From Pedobacter frigiditerrae (lineage in GTDB: Bacteria > Bacteroidota > Bacteroidia > Sphingobacteriales > Sphingobacteriaceae), in contig NZ_JAVTSS010000002.1 of the NCBI RefSeq assembly GCF_032678705.1, positions 2,108,001 to 2,172,000 on the forward strand: DNA of 64,000 bases, written 5' to 3'. Positions 1-8,170 of the stretch are shown here, piece after piece; the first letter of the stretch is position 1, and every line of letters begins with the position of its first letter. The position numbers were made by a program, and so were the translations under genes. The notes under the pieces are model-generated. The model searched no databases. It saw only the letters and a list, made by a program, of their open reading frames with translations, and was not told the origin of the DNA.

Positions 1-657
1 TAGATGGATAGACATGTTGATATACTTGCTATAAGTAACTGGGAATATGGTGTTTTTAATACGTTCAGACCCACCCATGTGGTTACAAAGCGCAGTTATC
101 GTTTTGTCAATTTCTATTTGTTGGTATTTATTAATCCAGCCTTCATTTAAAGCTTTTTTAAGGTCCATTGCATGTAATTCTAATAAAGCTACCATCACAT
201 TTCGCTGGTTTTTAACAAATGCCAGTTCATTTTTATCAAGGTAGCGTTCTAAACCTTTATGAGAACTAAAGCCGCGTAAAGATTGACTTAAGGCGTTACA
301 CCACGCAATTTGTCGTTTAATAAAGCGGTGTTTAAATTTTTCCACTTCATCTAAATCATAAGGGTTTTCTACAAATGATAAAATTTGTCGAGATATTGTT
401 CTAGAATCGTTAACAATGGCGCCCCAAATTATTCTGGCTTCCCACCATCTGTCATAAGCTTGGTTAGACCTAAATGCCAATAGTAAGGAAATTACAGTAC
501 CAAGTAAAGCTGGTACAGCAAGTGGAATAGAAATTCGGGTTACATGGAAATTCTCATAAAGAACTACAATACCTAATGAATAAGCAATTACAAAAAATAG
601 CTCTTTTTTGATTTTTCCAAAAATATAAGTGAGGGGAATGTTATTTCGTAATAGCAT
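1..657 (-). CDS. Bestrophin-family (UPF0187/YneE-like) chloride channel, C-terminus outside window
   Basis: The first 219 codons of a gene that runs off the left edge, so no stop codon is visible. The protein starts MLLRNNIPLTYIFGKIKKEL, followed by two hydrophobic segments at about residues 20-35 and 43-62 and then the sequence AYDRWWEAR near residue 67. That AxDRWWEAR signature after the first membrane hairpin is typical of bacterial bestrophins, which form pentameric inner-membrane anion channels. The start is the ATG at 657; it lies 24 bp past the stop of the UspA-like gene upstream on the same strand. Family assignment is by motif and topology; ion selectivity cannot be read. Confidence 0.85.
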   Translation of the reverse strand, partial: MLLRNNIPLTYIFGKIKKELFFVIAYSLGIVVLYENFHVTRISIPLAVPALLGTVISLLLAFRSNQAYDRWWEARIIWGAIVNDSRTISRQILSFVENPYDLDEVEKFKHRFIKRQIAWCNALSQSLRGFSSHKGLERYLDKNELAFVKNQRNVMVALLELHAMDLKKALNEGWINKYQQIEIDKTITALCNHMGGSERIKNTIFPVTYSKYINMSIHL

Positions 658-681
658 GATAAAATGAATAAGGGTTTATAA

Positions 682-1179
682 TTAAGCACTTAAAACTTGG
701 ATGTTTTCTTGAGGCATCTTGGTGTCGAATAATTTTTCTTCTTTTGAGAATTCATTTACGTCTAATTCAACTACCTCGCAACCGCAACGTTTGGTTAAAG
801 TTTTTGCGTCGATGCTGTATTTGTTTATTTTTTCGAAATTGTAATCTTTAGGGTAGGCGATAAAATCTGCATTAACACCATCTATAAAGTTTTTAAATGC
901 TGCTACAGTATTCCCATAAAAGTACTCTATGCCAATAAATTTAATGTGGTTTGGGTATTTCTGCCTGTAAATCTCTAGCTGTGTGTAAAAGTCGTTGCTT
1001 ATGTTTTCGTAATCCCTGCTTCTGCGACTTAACATTAACATATCTGTGATTGAATCTGATAGCCCAAAAGCATGCATGAAAATTATGCCTATGTTTTGTG
1101 GTTTGTTTGTTAAAACCAAAGCATCAATAATTTTTACGCTCTCTGTATTAAAGTCTGTTGGTATTAAAATAGTTTTCAT
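682..1179 (-). CDS. UspA-like universal stress domain protein
   Basis: 165-residue cytoplasmic protein. It opens with MKTILIPTDF, the usual first strand of the universal stress protein (UspA) fold, followed by a helix and the strand IGIIFMHAFG. Family members bind ATP or AMP or act as stress-response scaffolds. The C-terminal half is less typical: I do not see a clear GxxGxxx(S/T) nucleotide-binding loop, so ATP binding is doubtful. It sits between the bestrophin gene and a two-component pair, all on the minus strand. The specific role is unknown. Confidence 0.7.
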   Translation of the reverse strand: MKTILIPTDFNTESVKIIDALVLTNKPQNIGIIFMHAFGLSDSITDMLMLSRRSRDYENISNDFYTQLEIYRQKYPNHIKFIGIEYFYGNTVAAFKNFIDGVNADFIAYPKDYNFEKINKYSIDAKTLTKRCGCEVVELDVNEFSKEEKLFDTKMPQENIQVLSA

Positions 1180-1295
1180 AGCTTTTCTTGTTTTTTAATG
1201 ATTGATTAAATAATTAATACAAGTTTAGGGCTATGATATTATAGCGAAATAAGAAGGAGATTAGAATGAGATTAGAATTTAAAAAAATGCTAAGA

Positions 1296-2648
1296 CTACT
1301 TAAGCGGCAACAAAACTTTAATTTCTGTACCTATTTGTTCTTGCGAACTAACGCCAATACTACCTCTATGCAAACGGATAATATTTAAAGATAAAGGCAA
1401 GCCAACACCATAGCCCTTAAATTCTGAGGTGTTTGATGCTCTATAAAATGGTTCGAAAACGTGTTGTACATCGCCTTGCGGAATTCCAATGCCTTGGTCT
1501 TTAACTGCAATGGATATTACATTAAGTTTACTGAGGAGCGTTATAAAAACAGTTTTGTTGTTAGAATATTTGCAAGCATTGCTAACAATGTTTGTTAAAG
1601 CAAGTTTAAGCAGGTTTTTGTTCGCTTTTAGGGTAATTAAGTTCTCGTCTTCGGGTAGTTGGCTAAAATCTATTTCAATTTTGCTTTCTGGGTGTACTTG
1701 ATTAACGGTTTGTTGCACTTCCCAAATCAATTCATCTACCCTTACTTGTTCCCAAGGCTGATTTTTTCCATTAAAACCAGATTGAGCCAAGCCTAGTAAA
1801 CTGGTTAAAATATGCTCTAATCTTTCGGCCTCATCTTTTATTTTAGTTAGTGCTTTTTGTTGTTTTTTAATGTCGGTTTCAGTCCTCATTGCCAATTCTA
1901 CCTCTCCACTAATTATGGTTAATGGTGTTCTTAACTCGTGTGATGCATTACTGATAAAATTATTTTGAGTTTCGAAAGCAGTTTCTAACCTGTTTAACAT
2001 GTTGTTAAATGTCTGTGCAAGTTGAGACATTTCATCGGTTCCCTGTTTTACATCTAACCTTAAATGTAAGTTTTCGGCCTTTATTTTTTTAACGCTTTTA
2101 ATTATACTTCTTAAAGGATTAAGCATATAATTAGAAAATTTCCAGCCAACTATAAATGAGAGTGCGACTGATAAAAAGAAGCCCGCAATTAAGGTTTTTT
2201 GTAAATCTTTTAATTCTCTAAAGCCTACTGGGTCTTTGGCAGAAACAATAATAATGTAAGTTTTATTATTGCTGATAAAGGATTTACCTGCATAAAACTG
2301 GTTTTCTTTTCTATGCCTAGCAACTTTTCCAAAATTAATGGTGTTAAAAAAGCTTTTGGGCAAATCTGAATCGATGGTGTTTTTATCAAGATCTGTTTTA
2401 TCTATTACAAATTCTCTTTCATCTGGTAATCGCTCTAAATATTGATTACGAACCTTTGCATAAACATCGTTTGTTTTATTTTCAGATAGTCTAATTTCTG
2501 CAGTGATGTTAACTCTTGCTTCTAGCCTTTTATAGAAATCTTCGAAAGCAAATTCGTTAGAAAAATACCAAACAAAGCCACTTAATAACGAAATTATTAT
2601 GGCCGATAGGATAGCAAAAAGCAGTGTAATTTTCTTAGCAATACTCAT
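1296..2648 (-). CDS. Sensor histidine kinase (HAMP-HisKA-HATPase_c)
   Basis: 450-residue inner-membrane kinase paired with the response regulator just upstream. It has a membrane segment at about residues 7-30, an extracytoplasmic sensor loop of roughly 120 residues, a second segment at about 152-172, and a HAMP linker to about 225. The H-box SHELRTP puts the phosphorylated histidine at H237. The N-box (NIVSNACKYS, near 353), the G1 box (DQGIGI, near 384), FEPFYRA and the G2 box (GYGVGLPLS, near 412) are all present, so the ATPase domain looks intact. Its ATG shares one base with the regulator's stop codon (TAATG), which indicates translational coupling. The signal sensed cannot be read from sequence. 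Confidence 0.95.
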   Translation of the reverse strand: MSIAKKITLLFAILSAIIISLLSGFVWYFSNEFAFEDFYKRLEARVNITAEIRLSENKTNDVYAKVRNQYLERLPDEREFVIDKTDLDKNTIDSDLPKSFFNTINFGKVARHRKENQFYAGKSFISNNKTYIIIVSAKDPVGFRELKDLQKTLIAGFFLSVALSFIVGWKFSNYMLNPLRSIIKSVKKIKAENLHLRLDVKQGTDEMSQLAQTFNNMLNRLETAFETQNNFISNASHELRTPLTIISGEVELAMRTETDIKKQQKALTKIKDEAERLEHILTSLLGLAQSGFNGKNQPWEQVRVDELIWEVQQTVNQVHPESKIEIDFSQLPEDENLITLKANKNLLKLALTNIVSNACKYSNNKTVFITLLSKLNVISIAVKDQGIGIPQGDVQHVFEPFYRASNTSEFKGYGVGLPLSLNIIRLHRGSIGVSSQEQIGTEIKVLLPLK

Positions 2649-3325
2649 TATGCATCTTTTAGAACATAACCAAGCCCAATAGCGGTATGAATTAATTTTT
2701 GAGAACCAGTTTTGTCAACTTTTTTGCGGAGATAATTTACATAAACATCAACTACGTTAGTGCCAAGGTTAAAATCTATGTCCCAAACATTTTCTAAAAT
2801 ATCTATACGAGATAAGATTTTAGATTTATTCTTCGCCATAAATTCTAATAGTCTATACTCTGTTGCCGTTAATGTTAATTCTGTATTTGCTCTTTTTACA
2901 GTTTTAGCAGATAGGTTGATTTGCAGATCTGAAATATTTATGATTTGGTCGTTAGCGATAGCTCCATTGTATCGCCTTAACAACATTCTGATACGGGCAA
3001 AAAGCTCAGCGAATTTAAAAGGTTTGATGAGGTAATCATCAGCACCATTATCTAAACCATTAACCACGTTTTCGGTTGTGCCTAGTGCAGTAAGCATAAT
3101 TATTGGCGTAGTAGGTTTTTCTTTTTTAATGATTTTACAAAGTTCTAAACCATTAATGCCAGGTAGCATGATATCTAAAATAATCAAGTCGAAATGATTT
3201 GATATTGCCATTTTTTCGCCAATCAAACCATCTGGAGCAACACTCACATTAAACCCTTCTTCGGTTAAACCACGAGTAATTACAGAAACAACATTAGGTT
3301 CATCTTCTACTAACAATAAATTCAT
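2648..3325 (-). CDS. OmpR/PhoB-family response regulator
   Basis: 225 residues: receiver domain (about 1-115) and C-terminal winged helix (about 128-223). Acidic pocket residues E7 and D8, phospho-acceptor D51 (in LIILDIMLPG), the switch threonine in MLTALG and the lysine in LIKPF are all present. The winged-helix part carries the usual VDVYVNYLRKKVD recognition-helix sequence. It is the first gene of the pair and overlaps the kinase by one base. It is presumably a DNA-binding transcription regulator activated by the kinase; no target sites could be identified. Confidence 0.95.
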   Translation of the reverse strand: MNLLLVEDEPNVVSVITRGLTEEGFNVSVAPDGLIGEKMAISNHFDLIILDIMLPGINGLELCKIIKKEKPTTPIIMLTALGTTENVVNGLDNGADDYLIKPFKFAELFARIRMLLRRYNGAIANDQIINISDLQINLSAKTVKRANTELTLTATEYRLLEFMAKNKSKILSRIDILENVWDIDFNLGTNVVDVYVNYLRKKVDKTGSQKLIHTAIGLGYVLKDA

Positions 3326-3443
3326 CGTCGCAAATATTCAAAAAAATGGTAAAAATTAAAATGATATACGTTATTTCATAAAATATAGATCGTTTTTTAA
3401 CACAAATAGGACATTTTAGTTTTAATAATTGCAAAAAGTCAAT

Positions 3444-3473
3444 AAAAAAGCCTTGCTAATTTCTTAACAAGGC
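3444..3473 (-). terminator. Intrinsic terminator after the SRPBCC gene
   Basis: On the minus strand an imperfect 10-bp stem (3464-3473 with 3450-3459, one mismatch), a 4-nt loop and then a run of six T residues (3444-3449). It lies just beyond the stop of the SRPBCC-domain gene at 3497 and before the response-regulator gene, so it should end that transcript. Confidence 0.75.
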
Positions 3474-3496
3474 CTAGAATTAATTAAAATTCTTAA

Positions 3497-4033
3497 TTAT
3501 TTTCCTGTTTCAGATTTTTCTTTCAAGAATTTTAAGCCATCTTCAAAGTCTTTTCCAATCATTTTATCCATACTCATAAAAACACCCATCCATTTACCCA
3601 TTAAATTATTTTCTCCGCTCATTGTCCAAGTAACTTTATTGCCAGTACCTTCTGGAACAATATCAAAACGGGTATCTGCTAAACTCTCAAAAGGTTTAAT
3701 GAATTTCAGTTCAATGTCAACCATTTTATAAGGTTCAACACTTTTGGTTTTCATGTAACCTTGCCCAGTTTCTTTTCCTTCCCATTCGTATAAATGCTCT
3801 GGTTGCGCAACTGGACCACTAATTTTGGTTGTGGCGGTTGGTTCCATTTTAGACCAGGGATTCCATTTTAAAAATTCATTGTAATCCGCAATGTTTTTAT
3901 AAATCACACTGTCTGGCGCATTTATTACTGCACTACGACTTACAGTGTAGGTTTTAGGCAAGAACATTCCGCCAACTAAAATAATTACTGCCAACACGAC
4001 AATAATAATTCCTAATACTTTTAAAAATTTCAT
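3497..4033 (-). CDS. Membrane-anchored SRPBCC (START-like) domain protein
   Basis: 178 residues. One N-terminal hydrophobic helix (about 4-27) acts as signal anchor; the remaining 150 residues look like an SRPBCC/polyketide-cyclase fold. Supporting features are SRSAVINAPDSVIYKNIADY near the start of the domain, the following WNPWSKMEP, and an amphipathic C-terminal helix. Such proteins bind hydrophobic ligands or act as AHSA1-type domains; the ligand is unknown. It is transcribed alone, with a TATCTTTA box upstream and a terminator downstream. Confidence 0.8.
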   Translation of the reverse strand: MKFLKVLGIIIVVLAVIILVGGMFLPKTYTVSRSAVINAPDSVIYKNIADYNEFLKWNPWSKMEPTATTKISGPVAQPEHLYEWEGKETGQGYMKTKSVEPYKMVDIELKFIKPFESLADTRFDIVPEGTGNKVTWTMSGENNLMGKWMGVFMSMDKMIGKDFEDGLKFLKEKSETGK

Positions 4034-4057
4034 GATTAATTTGTTTTGGTTTAACTA

Positions 4058-4065
4058 AAGATAAT
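4058..4065 (-). promoter_or_regulatory. Putative -7 promoter box (TATCTTTA) for the SRPBCC gene
   Basis: Read on the minus strand this is TATCTTTA, one base from the Bacteroidota -7 consensus TAnnTTTG. It is 24 nt upstream of the ATG at 4033. The same variant precedes ubiE in this window. No convincing -33 TTTG was found. Confidence 0.4.
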
Positions 4066-4090
4066 CATAAACAAATAAAGAATACAAGTA

Positions 4091-4762
4091 TTATTTAACT
4101 CGTGATGGAGGGCCTTTTAAATTTAAATCTTGTAACTCTTCCCTAATATTATTCATGAAAGTTTTTCCGGGGTCTATTTTACCTGAGTGATAATATGGAT
4201 CGGTTTCTCTCCAAAGCGAAGTGTTTTTAAATAAAGTATGTTCGTAATGTCCAATTAAGTATTGGATTTTATACTTAGCAGCTAGATAACGAACCAATTT
4301 TTCATTAGCAAAAAGCTGAGCTTTTGTTAAAGGGTAATTATCGCTCCCCACGTTTTCAATTCCAATGGCGCAGTAATTTAGGCCAATAACGTGGCGAGCA
4401 AAAGTTGTATCAGGCAATAACTGATAAATTGAACCATCTCTATCTACCAAATAATGTGAAGATACATTTAGGCTACTTGCGTTGGCAATGGCTTTACGTG
4501 AACTTGGTAGGATAGATTTGTTAAAAGCATTATAAGTTCCCATCATCGTTTTAGAAGCGGTCCAATGCAAAACAATCATGGAAGGTATAATTGTTGGTGT
4601 TTTTTGAACCAAATTGTGCCTTCTCTTTAAATAATCTAAAGATAACTGAGTTCGAGTTGCATCAAATATGATCGGTTTTTCTATAATTTTAATCTGCTGT
4701 GCAGTTGAATTTATCGAAGCGGAAATTAAGATTAGGAAGAGAAACTTTTTGTAGATGGTCAT
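4091..4762 (-). CDS. N-acetylmuramoyl-L-alanine amidase (Amidase_2/PGRP fold), secreted
   Basis: 223 residues with an N-terminal signal sequence ending at about residue 21 (NSTAQQ). The amidase_2 zinc site is visible: H66 in MIVLHWTAS, a second histidine in IGHYEH, and the closing KIDPGK motif with the catalytic lysine and metal-ligand aspartate. SSHYLVDRDGSIYQL, typical of the fold, is also present. It should cleave the lactyl bond between MurNAc and L-alanine in periplasmic peptidoglycan, in remodelling or muropeptide recycling. It is preceded by a periodic spacer repeat and followed by the SRPBCC gene; there is no obvious operon partner. Confidence 0.9.
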   Translation of the reverse strand: MTIYKKFLFLILISASINSTAQQIKIIEKPIIFDATRTQLSLDYLKRRHNLVQKTPTIIPSMIVLHWTASKTMMGTYNAFNKSILPSSRKAIANASSLNVSSHYLVDRDGSIYQLLPDTTFARHVIGLNYCAIGIENVGSDNYPLTKAQLFANEKLVRYLAAKYKIQYLIGHYEHTLFKNTSLWRETDPYYHSGKIDPGKTFMNNIREELQDLNLKGPPSRVK

Positions 4763-4775
4763 TTAGAGTGCTATG

Positions 4776-4814
4776 TTTAGCGATTCAACAATTTAGCAAT
4801 TGTGCAATTTAACA
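4776..4814. repeat. Quasi-periodic spacer repeat, CAATTTAACAAT type
   Basis: Between the aspartic protease and amidase genes the word CAATTT(A/G) recurs four times at about 8-9 nt steps. Related arrays of the same words occur at about 7999-8041, 17366-17398 and 25690-25722, always between genes. Confidence 0.6.
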
Positions 4815-4821
4815 ATAGGAA

Positions 4822-5244
4822 TTACTTATACAATCTTAATAGTTTTTTCTGGTAGTCGATTTTAGCATTAAACTTCATCAAGATATCTCCGCCAATTATT
4901 CCTGCAATTGATGGATGTCCCATTTGTATATAGGTATCGCTTACGCCTTGCAAATCTAATGCTACGGCATCATATTGTTTTAAGATTAATCCACCTATTT
5001 TAAGTTTTGGAATTACACCCTGTAAAGTTGTTGATGTGCTGAAAATTGTGGCGGCTTGGGTTTCTTGGCTTTCCAAAAGTTCTTGGATGTGATGCTCCAT
5101 AAAACCCTTATCAAAAACAGAGCGAGATGCGCCAGTATCTAATACAGCGAACAAGGTTTCTCCAAAAACAACAATTTCCACCAAAAGGTGGAAACCGTCG
5201 TCTTGTAAATTAATTAAGGTTAAGGGAACAGTGATTGTCCTCAT
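4822..5244 (-). CDS. Retropepsin-like single-domain aspartic protease (clan AA)
   Basis: 140 residues, no signal peptide. The catalytic DTGA motif occurs in FAVLDTGASRSVFD (about residues 34-47), and a second hydrophobic-glycine signature, IAGIIGGDILMKF, occurs near residue 115. Both match the active-site loop and the psi-loop of clan AA retropepsin-like proteases. A single lobe of this size must dimerise to be active. The substrate is unknown. It lies between the amidase and malate dehydrogenase genes; the spacers suggest separate transcription. Confidence 0.8.
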   Translation of the reverse strand: MRTITVPLTLINLQDDGFHLLVEIVVFGETLFAVLDTGASRSVFDKGFMEHHIQELLESQETQAATIFSTSTTLQGVIPKLKIGGLILKQYDAVALDLQGVSDTYIQMGHPSIAGIIGGDILMKFNAKIDYQKKLLRLYK

Positions 5245-5261
5245 TTATTTTATAGAATTGT

Positions 5262-5334
5262 CATTCTGACGAAGGAAGAATCTCAAAAGTAAAATAACTT
5301 AGAGATGCTCCGCAGGCTCAGCATGACAAATTAT
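5262..5334. repeat. Intergenic palindrome-like repeat bounded by GTCATTCTGA and CAGCATGAC
   Basis: The 95-bp gap between mdh and the protease holds an element whose ends are approximate inverted copies (GTCATTCTGA at the left, CAGCATGAC at the right), enclosing GAAGAATCTC and GAGATGCTCCG. Elements with the same terminal words occur at 12605-12720, 16316-16340, about 17340 and 17748-17770, so this is a dispersed family. Confidence 0.6.
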
Positions 5335-5338
5335 GGAT

Positions 5339-6277
5339 TTAAACTAATTTCATTTCTGCCAAAACGCTATTCATGTTGCGCACTGCATCAGCACTTTTGT
5401 TAAACGAAGCTTGTTCTTCTTCGTTTAATTTATAGTCGATGATTTTTTCCCAACCGTTTTTTCCAACGATTACAGGAACACCTAAACAAATATCACTTTG
5501 TCCGTATTCGCCTTCTAGCGCCACGCAACAAGTAAATAATTTCTTTTCATCACGAACAATTGCTTCAACTAAAGCAGCACCTGCAGCACCTGGCGCATAC
5601 CAAGCAGAAGTGCCTAATAAGCCAGTTAATGTAGCACCGCCAACCATTGTATCTGCAGCAACTTTTGCTAAAGTAGCCTCATCCAATAATTCGCTAACAG
5701 GTAAACTTTGGTAAGTTGCATAACGAGTTAAAGGAATCATCGTAGTATCACCATGACCGCCAATTACAAATCCTTGTAAGTCGTTAGAGTTACAGTTTAA
5801 CGCTACACTTAAATAATATTTAAAACGAGCACTATCTAAAGTTCCGCCCATTCCAATAATTCTGTTTTTAGGTAAGCCTAAAGATTTCAATGCCAAATAA
5901 GTCATTGTATCCATCGGATTGCTAATCACGATAATGATTGCATCTGGAGAATATTTTAAGATATTTTCTGCTACACCTTTTACAATTCCAGCATTAATTC
6001 CAATTAACTCTTCACGAGTCATCCCTGGTTTACGAGGTAAGCCTGAAGTGATTACCGCTACGGTAGAACCTGCAGTTTGACTATAGTCATTCGTAACTCC
6101 TTTGATTTTAGTGTCGAAACCTAGCAACGTAGCAGTTTGCATCATATCAATCGCTTTACCTTCGGCAAAACCTTCTTTAATATCAAGCAATACTAATTCT
6201 TCTGCTAATTCTTTTCTGGCGATGTTATCTGCGCAAGTTGCTCCTACGGCTCCTGCACCTACTACCGTTATTTTCAT
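5339..6277 (-). CDS. mdh: Malate dehydrogenase
   Basis: 312 residues, the usual length. The NAD-binding GAGAVGA loop is at residues 7-13 and D32 closes the second strand (LLDIKEG). The substrate-binding arginines are in SGLPRKPGMTREEL, and the catalytic histidine lies in GGHGDTTMIPLTR with its partner aspartate in the upstream LDSARFK region. It belongs to the LDH-like malate dehydrogenases. It oxidises malate to oxaloacetate with NAD+ in the TCA cycle. The gene appears monocistronic; no clean TAnnTTTG box was seen upstream. Confidence 0.97.
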   Translation of the reverse strand: MKITVVGAGAVGATCADNIARKELAEELVLLDIKEGFAEGKAIDMMQTATLLGFDTKIKGVTNDYSQTAGSTVAVITSGLPRKPGMTREELIGINAGIVKGVAENILKYSPDAIIIVISNPMDTMTYLALKSLGLPKNRIIGMGGTLDSARFKYYLSVALNCNSNDLQGFVIGGHGDTTMIPLTRYATYQSLPVSELLDEATLAKVAADTMVGGATLTGLLGTSAWYAPGAAGAALVEAIVRDEKKLFTCCVALEGEYGQSDICLGVPVIVGKNGWEKIIDYKLNEEEQASFNKSADAVRNMNSVLAEMKLV

Positions 6278-6452
6278 TTGGTTATATTTTGGAATTTGGT
6301 TGAAAACTGTTTTTCGATGCCCAAGATATAGAATTGCATTAGTTTACCCAAATGCTTTATGAAATTTAATAAGCTTATGATAAATAATTTACATAAAGTG
6401 AATTAAGACATTTTTTTGTTAGAAGCGCAATTGCAATGCAATAATTATTGTC

Positions 6453-6535
6453 AGTCCCACTTTCGTTCCAATCTTTTTTGTAATACTCGCTTTGCTCGTC
6501 AAAAAAGTATTTCCACATCAATCGGGGCTAGAAAC
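6453..6535 (+). repeat. Modular repeat element, copy 3 (arms AGTCCCACTTTCG and ATCGGGGCT)
   Basis: The 353-bp gap 6278-6630 has no gene. It contains one copy of a dispersed element: a left arm AGTCCCACTTTCGTTCCAAT, a T-run ending in TTTTTTG, a short centre, then CAAAAAAGTATTTCC and the right arm ATCGGGGCT. The same arms with other centres occur at 14903-15035, 16121-16256 (inverted) and 55712-55780. The rest of the gap is AT-rich with no other signal I can support. Confidence 0.6.
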
Positions 6536-6630
6536 AAAAGCTTGTGCACAAAACCATTCATTAAGCCTAATAAAACAACTCATTAAAACCTTTTCCCTCT
6601 AAATTGGTTAAAATATAAATCGTCATCAAT

Positions 6631-7080
6631 ATGGAAAATCAACCTGTAAATATTATAGACCATAAAGCTTTCGCTGGCAAATGGTATTCTCTTTATTCTA
6701 TTCCAACATTATTGGATAAAAACTGGAAACAAACTACCGAAACTTATACGTTGGTTGATGATGACCACTATGATGTTTTAACTACCTATCACAAGGAAGG
6801 TAAAGCAGAACAAAAAACAATTACTTCAAAATTATTCTTCGATGAACATAAGCCAGATGGCGATATGAAAGCACAGTTTTTATGGCCTTTTAAAATTGGT
6901 TATTGGGTTATAGAATTAGCAGATGATTATAGTTATGTGGTTGTTGGTCACCCAGAAGAAAAGTACTTATTTATCATGGCTCGTGAACCAAAAATAGAAC
7001 CTGAACTTTTAAGAGATATTATTGAAAGATGCAGGAAGATTGGTTATGATACGGGGAGTTTGGTTAGTCAAGAACATTAG
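6631..7080 (+). CDS. Lipocalin family protein (Blc-like)
   Basis: 149 residues. The lipocalin signature GKWYSLYSIP (residues 16-25, G-x-W) is followed by TTETYTLVDDDHYDV, which resembles Blc/apolipoprotein-D-type sequence, and by YSYVVVGHPEEKYLFIMARE, matching the second conserved region. These beta-barrels bind fatty acids or lysophospholipids. Unlike Escherichia coli Blc, no signal peptide or lipobox is visible from this ATG, so it is probably cytoplasmic. It is a single plus-strand gene among minus-strand neighbours. Confidence 0.85.
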   Translation: MENQPVNIIDHKAFAGKWYSLYSIPTLLDKNWKQTTETYTLVDDDHYDVLTTYHKEGKAEQKTITSKLFFDEHKPDGDMKAQFLWPFKIGYWVIELADDYSYVVVGHPEEKYLFIMAREPKIEPELLRDIIERCRKIGYDTGSLVSQEH

Positions 7081-7120
7081 TTCAGTTAACAGTTGGGAGT
7101 TCTCGGTTTGGCAGGCAAAA

Positions 7121-7828
7121 TCATTTCTCCGCTACACTTTTCCATTCGTGTTCAATTTTTGTCATTAATAGTGCATTGTCAAATTTTACTGCTCCTTTTG
7201 GGAAAATATCTTCGTTTTCAAAGAAAGTAGATTGCACATTACTAACAGTTAATGGTCTTATTTTCCAGCTGTATGCATTTAGCTTTAAGCCATCAAATTT
7301 TTTACCATTGGGTGAATAACCAATAGAACCTTTTTCAAAAAAGTCAGAAACATTTTCTAATGTTTCAAAAATAGAATTGCTATCGAAATGACTAGTTTCC
7401 ACAGCATCTATATTGATTTTGGTATTGTCTGAACTTATAAAATCGATGTGATAATTGTTGTGTTCTTCAACGACATTAAATTTCGCTAAGTAATGTTTAC
7501 CAGGAAAAAATTTTCCGCCAATTACGCTGTTAAGCCTTAATGATGTATCTCTTCTTGGTATAAATACACCTTCTTTAACTTCATCACCTTCATCCCACTC
7601 AACCGCAATTCTGTGTGCGCCATTTTCTGATGAAACACCTATGAAATTCGGTAATCCTTTGGGTTTTATATCTTTTAATCGAATAAGGCAGATACCCACA
7701 ATTGCTTTGCCTTTATAAATTTTTGGCCTAAAAGGTGCTGGGATAATCTTTGTAATGATATCAGGGTCTACAGTATAATTTATTAGTATTCTTCTATCAA
7801 TAAAGCCGTGTATCGTAGGGATTTTCAT
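7121..7828 (-). CDS. DUF2071 family protein (YqjF-like)
   Basis: 235 residues with no signal peptide or membrane segment. The N-terminal pattern (IDRRILINYTVDPDII, then PAPFRPKIYKGKAIVGICLIRL) and the downstream RRDTSLRLNS match the DUF2071/YqjF family, sometimes called acetoacetate-decarboxylase-like. No biochemical function is established for the family. It is convergent with the lipocalin gene, with 40 bp between the stop codons, and has no operon partner. Confidence 0.75.
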   Translation of the reverse strand: MKIPTIHGFIDRRILINYTVDPDIITKIIPAPFRPKIYKGKAIVGICLIRLKDIKPKGLPNFIGVSSENGAHRIAVEWDEGDEVKEGVFIPRRDTSLRLNSVIGGKFFPGKHYLAKFNVVEEHNNYHIDFISSDNTKINIDAVETSHFDSNSIFETLENVSDFFEKGSIGYSPNGKKFDGLKLNAYSWKIRPLTVSNVQSTFFENEDIFPKGAVKFDNALLMTKIEHEWKSVAEK

Positions 7829-8141
7829 AAAATGATATTGCTCAACACAAATATCGACTTAATTTGGTGGCTACTCTAAATAGTTGCAGAAATTATTTTC
7901 TCTAAACCTGATTGAAGGGGAAAGCTCCCGATTTTTCATCGGGACTTGTACCAAAAAGCAGGGCTAATCTTTCCTAAAAGCTACTGTATTTGCTTTTCAA
8001 ACTCTTCAACAATTAAGCAATCTAACAATTTAACAATCTAATGTTTTTCCTTATCCACACATCTTCTCTTCTACCTTTTACCTCTTCCATTTTTTGTTGG
8101 ATTGTTGATAATTTACTGACACAACCACCCTCAAAAAACTC
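7829..8141. repeat. Gap with repeat fragments upstream of dnaE
   Basis: About 310 bp with no gene. It contains a short inverted repeat near 7928-7945 (TCCCGAT / ATCGGGA), which looks like a fragment of the modular repeat arms. It also holds a quasi-periodic array of CAAT/AACAATT words at about 7999-8041. The last 30 bp lead into the dnaE -7 box. Confidence 0.5.
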
Positions 8142-8149
8142 TATTTTTG
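8142..8149 (+). promoter_or_regulatory. Putative -7 box (TATTTTTG) for dnaE
   Basis: Perfect match to TAnnTTTG, 21 nt upstream of the ATG at 8171. Its last three bases are an in-frame TTG that a simple ORF caller takes as the start; lying in the promoter, it cannot be translated if this box is used. Confidence 0.55.
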
Positions 8150-8170
8150 AACTCCACGATAATTCCCACT

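Noticed and set aside
8147..8170. TTG start for dnaE giving eight extra residues
   Set aside because: The TTG lies within the -7 box TATTTTTG; the ATG at 8171 gives the usual MYLIFDTETTG beginning.
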